A DNA stretch of 64,000 nt from Dendrocalamus latiflorus (lineage: Eukaryota > Streptophyta > Magnoliopsida > Poales > Poaceae): positions 30,637,410 to 30,701,409 of the forward strand of contig CM029660.1 in NCBI GenBank assembly GCA_017311315.1, given 5' to 3'. Made by a program: the position numbers and the translations under genes. A model generated the notes under the pieces. The model was given only the letters and a program-made list of their open reading frames with translations, was not told the DNA's origin and made no database searches. Every line of letters begins with the position of its first letter. Position 1 is the stretch's first letter. Shown here piece by piece: positions 23,201-35,460 of this stretch.

Positions 23201-23494
23201 TAAGACTAACAAAGTTAGTTGTGCACAGCTAGCATCCTGCGATTACTGATTAACCTTCGGAGGGGGTGTGCTGGATAGGCCTCACTAATGTATACTAAAT
23301 AACACTACATAATTGTTTTCTACACTACATAATTTTTAAACGGAGTGTCTTTTTAAATCAAAGTCTATTAATCGAGTGTATTAGACATTATAGTAACTTC
23401 ATTTATATCGATCAAAATCATATCTCTCTATAAATTTCTCTGTAAGCTATTACTATTTATCAGGCAAATCCAAAAACCATTAGTACCCCTGATA

Positions 23495-23718
23495 GGCCCC
23501 GTTTGGCACGGCTCCACTTCACAAGTGGAGCTGTTTTTTTTTACTTCACAAGTGGAGCTGGGTGAAGCTACTTTTTTCAGCTCCACCCAAGGAGCTACTT
23601 TTGTCTCAGCAGGTTTTAAGGGACTCATTAGGTGGAGCTATTTTGTTATACCCCGTTTGGCACAAAACAGCTCCAAACAGCTCTAGGAGCCGGTGGTGGA
23701 GCTGTGCCAAACGGAACC
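23495..23718. mobile_element. second, shorter MITE related to the previous one
   Basis: The ends read GGCCCCGTTTGGCACGGCTCC and, inverted, GGTTCCGTTTGGCACAGCTCC. A further CCCCGTTTGGCACA near 23651 suggests a third terminus inside, so it may be a composite of two elements. The flanks (ATA left, TTA right) do not give a clean TWA duplication. Confidence 0.7.
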
Positions 23719-24454
23719 TTAGTTATGCGCGTACGAATCACATGCACAGTGCAGTGCTTTTTCCAAGGATTCACGCATACGCCATACTACTACTAGGCTA
23801 CTAGCCATGCAGCCACCAATAGACTCAAGAAATAGCCGACAAACGTGAAACGTGGTGTGTCTGACTGTTCCACACGACGACGAAACCACGGAGACAAACT
23901 AGATGCAAGCAAAAGAAAACACGCAATTGGCACCACGGTGTCACGGCAGAAAAGCAAGCGGCGAGTACGTAATCAAGGACGAAACCACGGTCGTGTACAT
24001 GCTCTCCTCCGGAGGCGTATCATGTGTGTGTACCACCTACCTTCTGTAGTGCCCGGCCGGGCACATGCACACACACACGGGGCCTCGTTGGCTCGTAGCC
24101 GTAGCGCGCGGCAGCCATAGCGTGCTCGCAACACGCGCGCGCGTTCATCCGGGAGAACGAGACAAGGAGCGGTTGCCGGTTATTGGCGTGGCGGTGAGCC
24201 AGTGATCACCTCACCTGGGAACGTGAAAATTAAATTGCTCCAGTCCGAGTGCTGCACAGTGCGATCCGCTTCCCGGCCGGTCGAGCTAAGCTAGCCCTGC
24301 CCCCGCAAAGTGTACGAAGCTTCAACGACGCTTGCTGCTCGCCTCGTGGTGGTGTTTTGCTTCCGTCGACTGTTCATTGCTGATTCCGACCTATGTAGGA
24401 TAGGGATATTCCATTCTTTTCAAAACAGAGAGAGAAGACTTGGTTTCCCTGTGT
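23719..24454. other. intergenic DNA, no gene recognised
   Basis: This is mixed-composition DNA rich in CACACA/GCGCGC words near 24060-24150. The short open frames resemble no known protein. It could be old promoter sequence. Confidence 0.35.
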
Positions 24455-26010
24455 GGAATTCCCCAAATAGGCACCTGGCGCATGGCTGCAGCGCGCAAGC
24501 GAGGTGGCACGCCACCCCACCGCACCAGGCCGTTTGGTGCGCTCGCCCGCCGCACGAGGGGGGTGGCGCGCAACCCGCTGCACCAGCATTCTGGTTTTTA
24601 ATGCAAATTGATATTGAAATTTAATGTTTTTTATTTTTAGTAGTAATTTTAATTAAAATTTTAATGAGAAAAATAATAGTAATATTTTTGTATTGATCTG
24701 ATGGAAGTAATTATGCGAAAATAAAGAGTAATTTTGTAGATAATACATGTAGCAAATCATATTTGTATATTGTTATTTTTCAAAATAAAAGGGCAGACAA
24801 TGTAGCTTGGTCCGTTTGTGATTTTCATAGATTCTCAATGGTATGAAATCTGTTAACCTGGTAATAACATTTTGTTATTATCGTATGTTATTGTAGTGCG
24901 AAAAAATTTTGAATGAATTTTGTGGTGATCATTGAGGTGTCAATGACTCGTAAGTACGAAGGCAGTGCGAGAAATTTTCAGAAATTGCACTTTATCCTTG
25001 CACGATGCACTCATCCATTCACGGACAAAATACAAGTTACTACGATGCGAATACATTAAATCGGTAACAACATGCATTACACATACATATATCATACAAG
25101 CATCATGTGTTCATGGGGGTTAGCAACCCTGTGGAGATGCGGCATCGTTTCGATAGACTGGAGTGGAAGATTAACTCAATGTTATGTGCTATTTTCTTTC
25201 TTATATTCATTATTATCATGAAGGTGTAGTATTCGGAGTGTTATTTAGCATAAGTGTTGTTACCTGCAGTGTTTTGTATGATATATGTATGTGTAATACA
25301 TGTTGTTACCAATTTAATGTATTCGCATCGTAGTAACTTGTTTTTTATCCATGAATAGATGACTGCATCGTGCAAGGATGAAGTGCAATTTCCGAAAAAT
25401 TCTCGCACTACATTCGTACTTACGAGTCATTGATGCCTCAATCATCTTGACAAAATTCTTCCAAAAATTTCTCGCATTATAACAACATACGACAATCACA
25501 AAATGTTATTGCCAATCTAACAGATTTCGTACCGTTGAGAATCTACAAAAATCACAAACGAACCAACCAACCTACATTGTCTACCCTTTAATTTTGAAAA
25601 AAATAACAATCTACAAATATGATTTGCTACATATATTACCTACAAAAATTATTCTTTATTTTCACATAATTAATTCCATCAGATCAATACAAAAATATTA
25701 CTATTAATTGTTCTTTATTTTTCTCGTAATTAATTCCATTAGATCAATACAAAAATATTACTATTATTTTTCTCAATTAAAATTTTAATTGAAATAACTA
25801 CTAAAAATAAAAAGTCTTAAATTTCATACCAATTTATATTAAAAAACCAGAATACTGGCGTGGCGGGGTTGCACGCTAGGCAGCCTGGCGCGGCGGGGTG
25901 GCGCGCCACCTCCCTCGTGCGGTGGACAGGCGCACCAGACGGCCTAGCGTGGTGGGGTGGCACACCACCTCACTTGCGCGCTGCAGCTCCGCGCCAAAGG
26001 GTATTTCAAA
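24455..26010. repeat. large foldback: ~0.65-0.74-kb inverted arms with a ~170-bp spacer
   Basis: The left arm (about 24455-25099) and the right arm (about 25273-26010) are inverted copies. The outer parts are GC-rich with repeated GTGGCGCGCCACC-like words, also palindromic themselves, and share GCTGCAGCGCGCAAG. The inner parts are AT-rich and share GCATCGTAGTAACTTG, ACTCATTGATGCC-like and CATACATATATCATAC words in opposite orientation. The arms differ by many substitutions and by an extra ~50-bp GC-rich unit on the right. No coding frame or clear target duplication was seen. It could be a Foldback- or MULE-type element. Confidence 0.85.
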
Positions 26011-27551
26011 ATTTTCATGTGAAAGAAAGTCAAATCTAAAATTACTCCACCAAAAGGCCAGTTAAGCCAAACTCTCCTAAAAAAGAGTGAACTATGCAGG
26101 CAGATCTGCTGGTTCGAAGAACTGTGTGCCAGTCATTCCTGGACACCACCGTAGGTAGTGATCTATGTTTGCGAGATTAGCCCAGGCCCCTCCTACTGTC
26201 TCGACACTTGGCTACTCTGCCAGCCTACAGTCATAGGACAGTGGGCACATCGCATCACGGTCTGCCTTATCCGGCAGGGAATCAAAAAGTGCCTAATTGG
26301 AAGATTCTTCCTGCTAGGAACTGTAAATTTCCCTTGGTAGGAATATTTGTTCTTTGCGTTTTATCTCTCTTGTCCTTTTGTCTTTGGGCTCTTCTTGCTT
26401 TCTCCCAATATATTGCGATCTACATGATGCTTGCAGCCTTTTTCCATTCTTTGTTTGTTTCTTCAGGGTGATCTCTATGAGGATACAAACAGAAAAAATG
26501 ACTTTGTAGAGGAGGTGAAAATTATTTTCATCCTTAGATCAAATCAGTAGCAAGAACACGAATCGTAGAGGTAAGAAACAAGAACTTTCTGCTAAACATT
26601 TTTTTACACAATCTACTCACTGTATTGAGATGAATTCGTGCTCTAGTTTCTCTAGTTCCCATGTGCATGCGCATTTGCAGACAAGCGCACACACATTTAT
26701 TGTACAATCCTAGGGTTGCTACCGGCTTAGACTACTCAGGCTTTTAGATTAGGCTGACCCAAAACAGCAAATAAATTGAACTTATTTTGGACTTGTCGTT
26801 ATTTGAACCAAATCTAGGCCAGGCCTGGGCCTAATCATTTTGTACTATATAGGCAACTAAACACATCGACCCAATCGAGAAATTAACTACAAAGAGTACT
26901 CTCGACCTCATCTTTTCACGGCCCGCATCAGCCATTTCCCCAACACCTCCACTCTCCCTCACCGCCGCCGCGGCGCGAAGCCTTGCCTATGCCAGCCTCT
27001 TCCTGCCGCCTTTGCTCTCTCTCACTGGCCATCATGATGCAAAGCCTCGCCGATGCCGGTCTCTTCCCCGCCGTCCTGCTCCTCTTCATCAATCGCCATC
27101 CCTGCTTTCTCAATGTCGCCACCACTAGCCAGATCTAGCAGGAGCCTTGCCGATGCTAGCCTCTTCCCTACCGCCTCTACTCTCTCTCTCACCGTTGTCG
27201 CCTACCACCGCATGGTCAGATCTGAGTCATGCTTGCTTCCTCCTCTCCCTATCTGGCCAAATCTGGCCATGGTGATACAGGGAGGTAGTGCTCAGTGTAG
27301 CGGCTGGACGGGCGAACTCGGGCTATCCGGTATGATTGCAAGGCGACGACGAACTCAAACTATGGAGGAGGAGTTGTGCCAGGGGGGAGACATGCCAAGG
27401 ACAAGGAGAGTGTGGGGCCTATCCACACCACCAGTGTCGATGAACCCTTTCCCATGTGCACCACCTCCTTCACCGTCACCACCTCCACTGAAGTGTGACG
27501 GCAATGACGGGTCGTCTCTCTCCTTCTCTCTCTCTCTTCTTTCTTGGGCCC
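26011..27551. other. intergenic DNA; ~70-100-bp repeats near 27 kb, no recognised gene
   Basis: Between 26970 and 27200 an imperfect unit containing AGCCTTGCC(T/G)ATGC followed by CCTCTTCC and CTCTCTCTCAC recurs about three times (near 26977, 27044 and 27142). The region gives a 193-residue frame at 27053-27634 of Ser/Pro-rich low complexity that ends inside the CACTA terminus, so it is not proposed as a gene. Confidence 0.45.
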
Positions 27552-27800
27552 CACTACTACAGAAAAACTCATTACAGATGGTTCAAAAACGTCACCACAG
27601 ATGGTTTCCTAAACCGTCTGTGCTTATGGGTTAGTAACACCCTAAGAGCATTACAAACGATTTTTGAACCGTTTGTGATATAGAACTGCCTGTGATAATA
27701 GTTATCACATGCGGTTCTTACTATGAACTGTCTATGATAATCTATTATCATAAACGATTCTAATTAAGAACCGTCTGTGATTGCATTCTCGTGATATCAT
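27552..27800. mobile_element. left end of a second CACTA element of the same group
   Basis: CACTACTACAGAAAA begins at 27552, the same 15-bp terminus as the element at 6048. It is followed by degenerate subterminal repeats of CACAGAYGGTT and ACCGTCTGTG in both orientations up to about 27785. No matching right terminus was found downstream, so the element is truncated, rearranged, or ends in a form too decayed to see. Confidence 0.85.
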
Positions 27801-30800
27801 AAATAGATCTCCTTTAGTTCATCAACATTTTCTAATTGCGCTATAAAACAACGCAATCAAAGAATACAGATAAACCAAATTAGGCCTATATATGATTAGC
27901 ACCATGTCTTTGGTGGCTCATTGTTTAGGTTGTAGGTGTTGTTGTTTTGTTCCTTTGATATTCCGTGGTCGTAGGTGCACAGTCGTAAGCCGTGGTCATA
28001 TGCCGTGATTGTAAGGCGTGGTCATATGCCGTAGTCGTAGGCGCACGATCGTATGCTGTGGTCGTAGACGCACGGTCGTAAGCCGTGGTCATATGTCCCT
28101 AGTCTACTGTAGCCATGTCTTTATCCTGCAATAAAATATGAATTTCAACAAGGGCCAAAACCCCAGCCATCCATCAATCATCACAATAACTAATTAAAGC
28201 ATTAACAATTAATTTTCACATGCACAAGCATCAAGATTTACATAGCCGAAACCTAGCCATCCAATAATTTTGTAATTTCATATCTAAGCATCAAGAAAGA
28301 CAGGGGAGGGGTAAGAGATATATCACCTGCAATGAAGAAGGGGATATATCAAGATTTCCGTAGGCTTGCCACGCTTGCGCTCAGCTTCTAGGCCAGCGCC
28401 ATGTGCGCTCCGCTTCTGCTCCAGCACCATGCGTCGCCCGCACACCTTCTTTTCCAGGTCGCCTGTGTCCATGGATGCACACACTCACACTTCCGAAAGT
28501 GCATAAATATGCATATACTCATGTTTGTTTTCCTTGGTCTTCCTCCCTCTCCTCTCTCTTAACCTCCATCTTCTCCCACTTGATCTCCATAGATATAGTA
28601 GTACTTGGCGTCGTATCATCAACTCTAATGGGATTAAGTGTCTAGTTTACTCTAGTAAGCAATGAGTTAAGGAGCTCATCATTTGGTCTTTATCATTGTG
28701 TAGAAGTCAGAATGTTACTATCGCCATAAACTAAGCCAATATAATATCTGAACCTGCTGCAATCACGGTGGTAGTTTATCAATAAGTATTGTTTTCTGAG
28801 AGGAAGAGCTCATCAGATGTCAACTTATTGTTGTTTAAGAAATTGAAGTGGGCTCCACATCGGAACCTTGCCTCACAAATGACATCAGGAGGCTAATGTT
28901 ACTTTGATTGGTCAGACTTATCAAACTATTCTAAACATTTGATCCATTGAACTAGGGAGCAGAGAAGACAAGGAATGGCTTTGTTAATAAGAAAAAAAAA
29001 AGAGGGAATCCAAGGGTGTACAGTGGTGGATAACATCCTCTCTTATCCTAGAGCCTAGAAGGTAACAGTATATGCGCTAGCATCCTGATCAAGATCAACC
29101 CCCTTTCCTTTGAAAAGGTTGCCACTAGCTAGTAACATTTGGGTCGACTTGATTCAGTAATGGGTAATTGTTGACTTTCTCATTTTTGGATAGTAACTTG
29201 CTCTTGGACTGACCGTAATGTCAATCCACAGTTTGTTTTTCTTAATTTCACCAGTAGTCTAATACTTCAGGAAAAAAAAAGGGAGCAATCTTTTGGTAAT
29301 GTGTATATAGATGCATTCCTCCACAAATTTCCATGTGCGAAACATGGTCGTAGATCACTAACAAACAAATGGTGGGTAGATTGACTGGTTGTGGGTTCTT
29401 GGGCAAATTTATCCCGCTCGGTTAGGCTGAAAAGCTGTGGCTTATGGCTGAAATTGCACTGTAGCGGTTGAAATTTCACTGTATCTGAAGGTGACTTATT
29501 TGGCGTAATTAAATTTAAAAAAATTAAAAATAGAAAAAAATATGCTAGCTCATCACGAACAACAACGCAAACGAATACGGGAAAAAGAACCGGCAAAAAA
29601 GCTCAAAAAAATCAAAAGTTCAGAAAAAGATAAAATTTATGTATAGTAAAAAATAAACCAAAAGTCTGCAGTTGAAGCTGAAACGAGCGGGGCCTAGAGA
29701 ATTCGCTCGTGCATGGCAAATGAGAAGCCATCCAGAACATGAAAGAAAGTTCACCATTGCCTTGCCATCCATGGAGCGCACCATAATGCGAATGACTGGC
29801 AGATGCTTTCTGACATGTGACTTGGTAGAATCCCCGACAAAGGTAAAAGTTCGTCACAGAAAGTGAGAAGCAAAGGAACCTTTGGGCAACCTTTTCCCTT
29901 ACAATGGTACACTGTTAGTTGAGGGTGCGGGAGGCACCTTTATTTGGCTTCGTCGCGGATAGAGGTTTCTTCTCTAGCATTAAAGTTTCTTGGAATTTTG
30001 CACTAGAATAAAGTTCAAGATGAATCAATGAGGTCAGTGAAAACATTAGAAAAGACAAACTACTAGATGTTTTCATATTCAAGAGTGAGTAAAGTAGGAG
30101 TATATATACTGTTTTTACTAGAAATTCATTCAGATTCTTTTTGAGAACTACTGTACCAGGATCGATATATCCATCGGCAGAATCAGCAATCGATCGATCC
30201 AAAAGAGAAGAGGACAATCAAACTCACACAAGGACATACATTGCCCAATGCATGCCCAGCCCCATCGCCCATCCATCATCACACAGACAGCTCGGGTTCG
30301 CATGAGATCTGCCAAGATCAGACGACCAAACTGCTCCAACGGCTAACCGTACGCACGTAACACGCCACGAGGCCGCTCGCTGTAGACGGCTTTGTCGCGG
30401 CGCAGCTCCGGCCAATGGCGGCAGCGCACGGCGTGACGAGGTGATCGCCGCGCGCGTCCGGCTCACTGCTCCGGTTGGTGCGATGGCCGGGCGCCCATGC
30501 ATGCGGCGTAACTAAGCCCAACTAACAGGGCATCCGGCATAAATCTGGATCGGCATGGTACCAACGAGCCTTTCGTATCTTTCCTGGGCACACAGTGCGG
30601 GCGTACAATCATGTGACAGTCCGGTACCCGCGTACGTACACGCTGCCAGGCGTAAACTTTGTTCCGGCTTTGGGCAACAAGACATGTAGATGGTTTATGC
30701 TCTGAACTGACAAAGCTGCTCGCAGGCGTTTCGCGAGGTGGTTTTTGTCAGATGCCGTCCGGGACCGGGGTGATCAGCCAGGCTAATCTCTGGAACACCT

Positions 30801-31005
30801 CACGTGATGAGCGAGGTAAAACTGCATGCATGCCTCGGCCGAACAGTGGCCGGCAGGACGGCAGGGCTTTTCAGCCCTGCAGTCACCAGTCGGCTGATTG
30901 AGTTCGGAGTTGCTAGCTCTAACTAACTTACGAGTATTAAAAAAAAAGTGTATGGTACTCAGCAATGCTCCGAAGCAAACGTCTGGCTAGATAAGTACAT
31001 GCACA
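27801..31005. other. mostly intergenic DNA with a short-unit repeat and one MITE
   Basis: At 27966-28098 short units (GTCGTAGG, GCACGGTCGTAAGCCGTGGTCATATGCC-like) repeat imperfectly and may be interior CACTA sequence. A MITE lies at 29413-29694. The remainder, including GC-rich sequence at 30340-30480, has only short frames with no recognisable domain. Confidence 0.4.
29413..29694. mobile_element. MITE, family A copy 2
   Basis: It shares the family core (GGCTTATGGCTGAAA, AATTAAATTTAAAAAAATTA, CAGAAAAAGATAAAATTTATG). The ends CCCGCTCGGTTAGGC and, inverted, CCCCGCTCGTTTCAGC show the terminal inverted repeat best in this copy. Confidence 0.8.
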
Positions 31006-31167
31006 GATGGAATGGAGCTTCCTGTTTCCCTTGTGTATCCCCCTCTCTGTCCCCTTTCCGGTATAGTATTTGTTCCACCTTTTCTGACCCCTGTGCCCTT
31101 TCCGAACGTTCCCCCTCCTCCCAGATCAGATCGGATTTTGCCTTTCCCCTCGCCTCGCCTCGCCTTG

Positions 31168-31290
31168 AATGCGGCTCCCGATCCCCGTCGTCCTCCTCCC
31201 AGATCCCGTCCACCAAATCGATGCGGCTCCCGATCCCCGTCCTCCTCCCAGATCCCGTCCACCAAATCGCCTAATCCCCGTCCTCCTCCC
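31168..31290. repeat. tandem repeat of ~50 bp
   Basis: Two close copies and a partial third of a unit containing GCGGCTCCCGATCCCCGTC and CAGATCCCGTCCACCAAATC follow each other. Confidence 0.8.
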
Positions 31291-31545
31291 CGATCTGAGC
31301 GGAGCTCGCCCATGTGCCGCCCGACACCGGCGGAGATCCCCGTCGGCCTCGCCCACGCGCCGCCCAACACCGGCGGATATCCCCGTCGGCTCCCGATCTG
31401 AGTGGAGGTCGCCCATGCGTCGCCCGACACCGGTGGAGATCCCCGTCGGCCTCGCCCATGCGCCGCCCGACACCGGCGGATATCCCCGTCAGCTCCCGAT
31501 CTGAGCGGAGCTCGCCCACGCGCCGCCCGACACCGGCGGCATCGA
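31291..31545. repeat. tandem repeat of 103 bp, about 2.5 copies
   Basis: Units start with CGATCTGAG at 31291, 31394 and 31497. Each consists of two similar halves around CGCCCGACACCGGCGGA. The 103-bp period is not a multiple of three, so the unit shifts frame, which argues against a coding role. Confidence 0.88.
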
Positions 31546-32290
31546 CCTCCCCTCCCCCCTCGCCGTCTCTCTTCGGATGCGGCTCCCCCTCCTCCGGCGA
31601 GCAGCACGTCGGTGGACAGCTCCTCCTCCTCCGTCCACCGCCGGCGGCGTCAACCTCCGGGCTCTCGCCGCAACCCTCGTCGCCGCGGCGCCGCCTCACC
31701 ACCGGTACGTCATCAACTCCGCAGCGTGTGCGCCACGCTGCTCCTCGCGCCGCTGCTTGCGCTCGCTTCGGTCTCACCTCCTGCTCTTTCTCCGCCACCT
31801 GCGATGCCTCCTGTTCGCCTCCTGGTGCCCAATTCGTGAGTTGGAACATATGAAACAGGTACTCACTGATCTATGAGAACATGTATTAGATATTGTCCTC
31901 AAACTGACCACGAGTTCTTATATATAGCTTGAGGTGTCTACAAACCAGAAAATAGAAATATACAGTAGGTTCATACTAATAGGAAATGAAGGTTGCAAGC
32001 AAACTAAGTGAACATATTGTAGAAATCTCCACGAAATGGTTGAATTGGCTTGTCGTGTTGCAATCCTTGATTTGTTGAAGACATTGCAAATGAATGTAAT
32101 AAAGCATCTACAGCTGCATTGTACTCTGATACGTGTATGAAATTTTGGTTATTGGGAATCTCCAAATGACCCTAACCATACAAAAGAATGAAAATGTTAG
32201 TGGCGAACTAGCGATAATCCAAGAGAAAAATCTTTTTGAAATGACAATGCTTCAGGATCATTTCACCATCATTGTAGCATGTGGATGTGG

Positions 32291-34610
32291 CTATGATTGT
32301 GTCTGTGCTGGGGTGTCAATGCTCTTTTTCTTCCTGCGTTTTGCTTCTTCTAAACCGCTGATAGGTCTCGCCGATCCACGGATTTGCTTTGCCTTGAGTT
32401 TGATGCCTGCTGGCTTACTGGGACCTTGTGGGGTGGAGGAGCTGTCTAAATCCAGATTTGACCTGATTTTCAAGGTATTCTCGATATCTTTGGCCAATTT
32501 ATCAGCACAATTAGCAGACATAGAGTATGTTTCATTAGATTCTGCAGCTCGAGCAGCTATTCAAATGAATATTTTGCATAATCCAAAGTAGCGCTTGATA
32601 GTTTTATTTTTGGATCTTCATGCATATTGCAACTGCTACTTATATGTATGACTTTTGCATCAACTGTCCATCTCTTTAGTATATATTGTTCAGGAATTGA
32701 TTTGATATTATTGATGTCTAGTATCTTTAGTGCATGAGAGCATAGAATACCGGCAAATTCAAACTTCTTGCAGCTGCATTTGACTCTTGATTCCAATGAA
32801 GAAAATTTGACAACATGTTCATGATGCTTGCCATGAATTTTTATTTTGTACACCTTTTCTGCATCATCATCACTACAATAGAATATATCACAATTCAAAG
32901 TCTGCAATACTTGTTCCTGAAATATCTTAAATACTGCTGGAGTATAGGCTTTTGCTGCATGCCTTAAGATTGTCAACTTTGTTGTTAGCTTTGGTGTACT
33001 TTGTGTTGCTCTGAAGTCGTACTTGACCTCTTCATATCTTTTATCTCCCACCAATCTATCAAAGTGCTCAAAGAAGGTAAGCATGTCATATTTTACACTA
33101 ATATAACCTTTCAATTCATTATTCATGCTTTCATTTCGCTGTGTAGTACTCATATCAACAGAGAATGTGTTTCGACCATATACTAATGCCCATTGGTGCC
33201 TTTTCTCAAATAGCCGTTGAAGCCATTTATTTTGTTGTAGCTCATACTTGTCAAGCAATCGGTGCCATGCATTTATAAATTTGTCCTCCTCCTCTTGATC
33301 ATATATGCAGTTTTGAAATTCATTATTGAATTTCTTATAGTCTTTAACAACTCCAACAAGGTGCTTTCATGCATTCTGATTCATATGCCATACACATATC
33401 CTATGATGAGTTTCAGGAAGGACTAACTTGATTGCTTTAGCCATAGCTGCATCTTCATCTGTCAAAATAGTTTGTGGTGCCTTCCTTGACATTGCAGTTA
33501 GAAAAGTTTGAAATAACCAAACAAAACTATCAGCGGTCTCATCGTATAGAAGTGCAGCACCGAAAACAATAGTTTTCTTATGATTGTTAACTCCAACAAT
33601 CAAACCAAAAGGACGTCCATCATCTAATTTTCTATATGTTGTGTCAAAGCAAATGACATCACCAAAAACTTCATAATCTGTGACCATTTTAGAATCAGCC
33701 TAGAAAATGTTAGTTATCAAGTCATCCTCATCTACTTAAATAGAATAGAAAATTTTGACATCTTCTGCTACTTTTTTCTCCATATATTCCAACACCTCTC
33801 CAGTATCACCTTGTTTTGTCTTCAATGTTCTCTTTGAGTATAATCTATTCTTCATGTCTACACGAGTAAATCCAAGATTTTCAAAACTACATGCTGCTTT
33901 TGCCATTAGATCAATAGCTGCTTTAGTAGAAATGCCTACAGATTTTGTAACTTCCACACTTGCAACCTGTGCTTCATTAATTTTTCTTTGTGATCTTAAT
34001 TAGTGGGCTTGGCTTCTAGTAGCAAGTTTATGGTTGTGCTCAGCTACAAAGTGGTAGACACAGTACAATCCATCTCTGAGACTTATCTTCATACATGCTT
34101 GCACATACATCGTGTTTCTGGCCTACTGAAACATTTACCATAATTTGAAGATTCCGCTCTTTTGTCAATACCTCGAGTTCCTGTTATTATAGTTAATTGA
34201 CATTACATATCACAAAATATATACAAATTGCATAGTAAGAATTATCAAAGTCATTACCTTCACGAGAACAAACAAATGTTCTGTTCCTTATATTTGAAGA
34301 ATTCTTCACATTATGAAAGCTGCTTCTTCGGATACTAAAGCCCATCTCATAAGCATAAGTATTGTAAAAGTCATAAACGTCTTCCTTAGAGTTAAATGTC
34401 ATGCCAACCTTGGGTATAAAGTCTTTTGTTTGAGATGCTTCAAAATTTTCATGATCCTGATATACAATTTTTGAATATCTAATCAGGTTTTATTAAATTT
34501 GCAAAACAAAAAAGCGAAGTGACATGATATCTTACATCTTCTGGTTGTGATGTTGCTCCCAGGTTACCAGGAGTACGGTTGTGGTCAATGAAATTTGTGG
34601 ATGATGCCAT
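32291..34610 (-). pseudogene. FAR1/FHY3-like MULE transposase, pseudogene
   Basis: A start ATG at 34608-34610 opens exon 1 (to about 34536). Introns with GT-AG borders lie at about 34457-34535 and 34181-34258. Exon 2 holds the FAR1-type DNA-binding start (DVYDFYNTYAYEMGFSIRR). The MULE transposase core keeps its acidic residues (CFDTTYRK, LTDEDAAM, RNESMNNELK), and a SWIM zinc finger follows (CSCKKFEFAGILCSHALKI). Breaks: TAA at 33736-33738, TAG at 33700-33702, TGA at 33367-33369, a frameshift and a stop around 34000-34110, and a frameshift near 32556 before the basic C-terminus ending at 32291. In MULEs this protein cuts and joins the element; FAR1/FHY3 are domesticated relatives. The flanking inverted ends favour an element gene over a host gene. 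Confidence 0.88.
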
Positions 34611-35149
34611 TGCAGTTGATGTTGACTACTACTCATTATGAAGGCATCCTCTGATGGTTTTCTGTGTGAGCAAGTTGAGGACAGATTAGCATTCTATGAC
34701 AAGGGTTGATGGTAAGTGACTGACATGATACTGACACAGTGAACCACATTTTACATGTTGCTGTGAATTTGTTTCCTTGTCCCTAATTGGTTTCTAGACT
34801 TCTAGTTTGTATAACTTGAGGTAGTTGCTTATAATTAGACTCTTGACAACAGCTCAAGTGGATTCATTTTCTGTTCCTAGGGGCTAGGGTTTAGTGGTAG
34901 ATCTTATTTGAAGACTCATAACTCATAAATGACTGTTTACATTGGCTATCTGAGATTTCTAGCACTTTAAGTTCAGAATCCTGTTCACTGATCCATTTGC
35001 CTCAAAAGAAAATCATTCCAGTTAAAACCATACAAACTGTTTTGCTAACTTTACATCCTTCTGAACTTTGGAGTTAACAGCTAACTGGGTTACGTAATTG
35101 AAGATCCATGCATCTGCCAAGAAAACTAAGAAACCTCAAGCTGATGGAG

Positions 35150-35460
35150 GTCAAGTATGACATGCTTACCTCAAGCTGATGGAGGAACCTCAAGCTGAGC
35201 TTGGAACCAAGAAGAAGAAAAAAGCGCAAGCTGTGAATGTTCTCTTGTTTTGGCTGATATGAGTGCTCTGTGAATCTTCTCTCTCTTTTTGGCTGATATG
35301 AGCTGTGTGAAGCTGAGCTTCTCTGTGAATCTTCTCTCTTTTTTTGGCTGATATGAGCTGTGTGAAGTTGAGTTTGGAACCAAGAAGAAAAAAGTGCAAG
35401 ATGTGAATGGAATGTTCTCTTGTTTTGGCTGATATGAGTGCTCTGTGAATCATATACTTG
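35150..35460. repeat. imperfect repeats around TTTTGGCTGATATGAG
   Basis: Four copies of TTGGCTGATATGAG, each followed within a few bases by CTCTGTGAA or GCTGTGTGAA, lie in the 5' non-coding part of the MULE, just inside its right end. A second direct repeat of about 35 bp with TTTTGGCGCCTT and GTGGGAGGGG occurs at about 35491 and 35550. Confidence 0.75.

Larger units (their letters stand above)
31100..31860. other. GC-rich block inside the MULE, possible captured host DNA
   Basis: This CpG-rich sequence resembles grass 5' exons in base composition and contrasts with the AT-rich transposase gene beside it. It gives long Pro/Arg/Ala frames on both strands, most of them created by tandem repeats. 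No protein family was recognised, so capture is inferred from composition and position only. Confidence 0.5.

Noticed and set aside
27053..27634. 193-residue Ser/Pro-rich frame
   Set aside because: Low complexity, partly made of short repeats, and its end lies in the CACTA terminus.
31168..31545. CRISPR-like regular repeats
   Set aside because: Units are contiguous with no unique spacers and the DNA is plant nuclear; this is a tandem duplication.
31012..31876. Several 100-200-residue frames on both strands
   Set aside because: Overlapping frames from 103-bp and ~50-bp GC-rich repeats; the 103-bp period changes frame and no family is recognised.
32133..32591. 152-residue plus-strand frame
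   Set aside because: Runs antisense over the 3' end of the FAR1-like transposase pseudogene, which explains the coding-like composition.
32291..34610. Domesticated FAR1/FHY3 host regulator
   Set aside because: Several in-frame stops and frameshifts and flanking MULE inverted ends favour a dead transposase gene.
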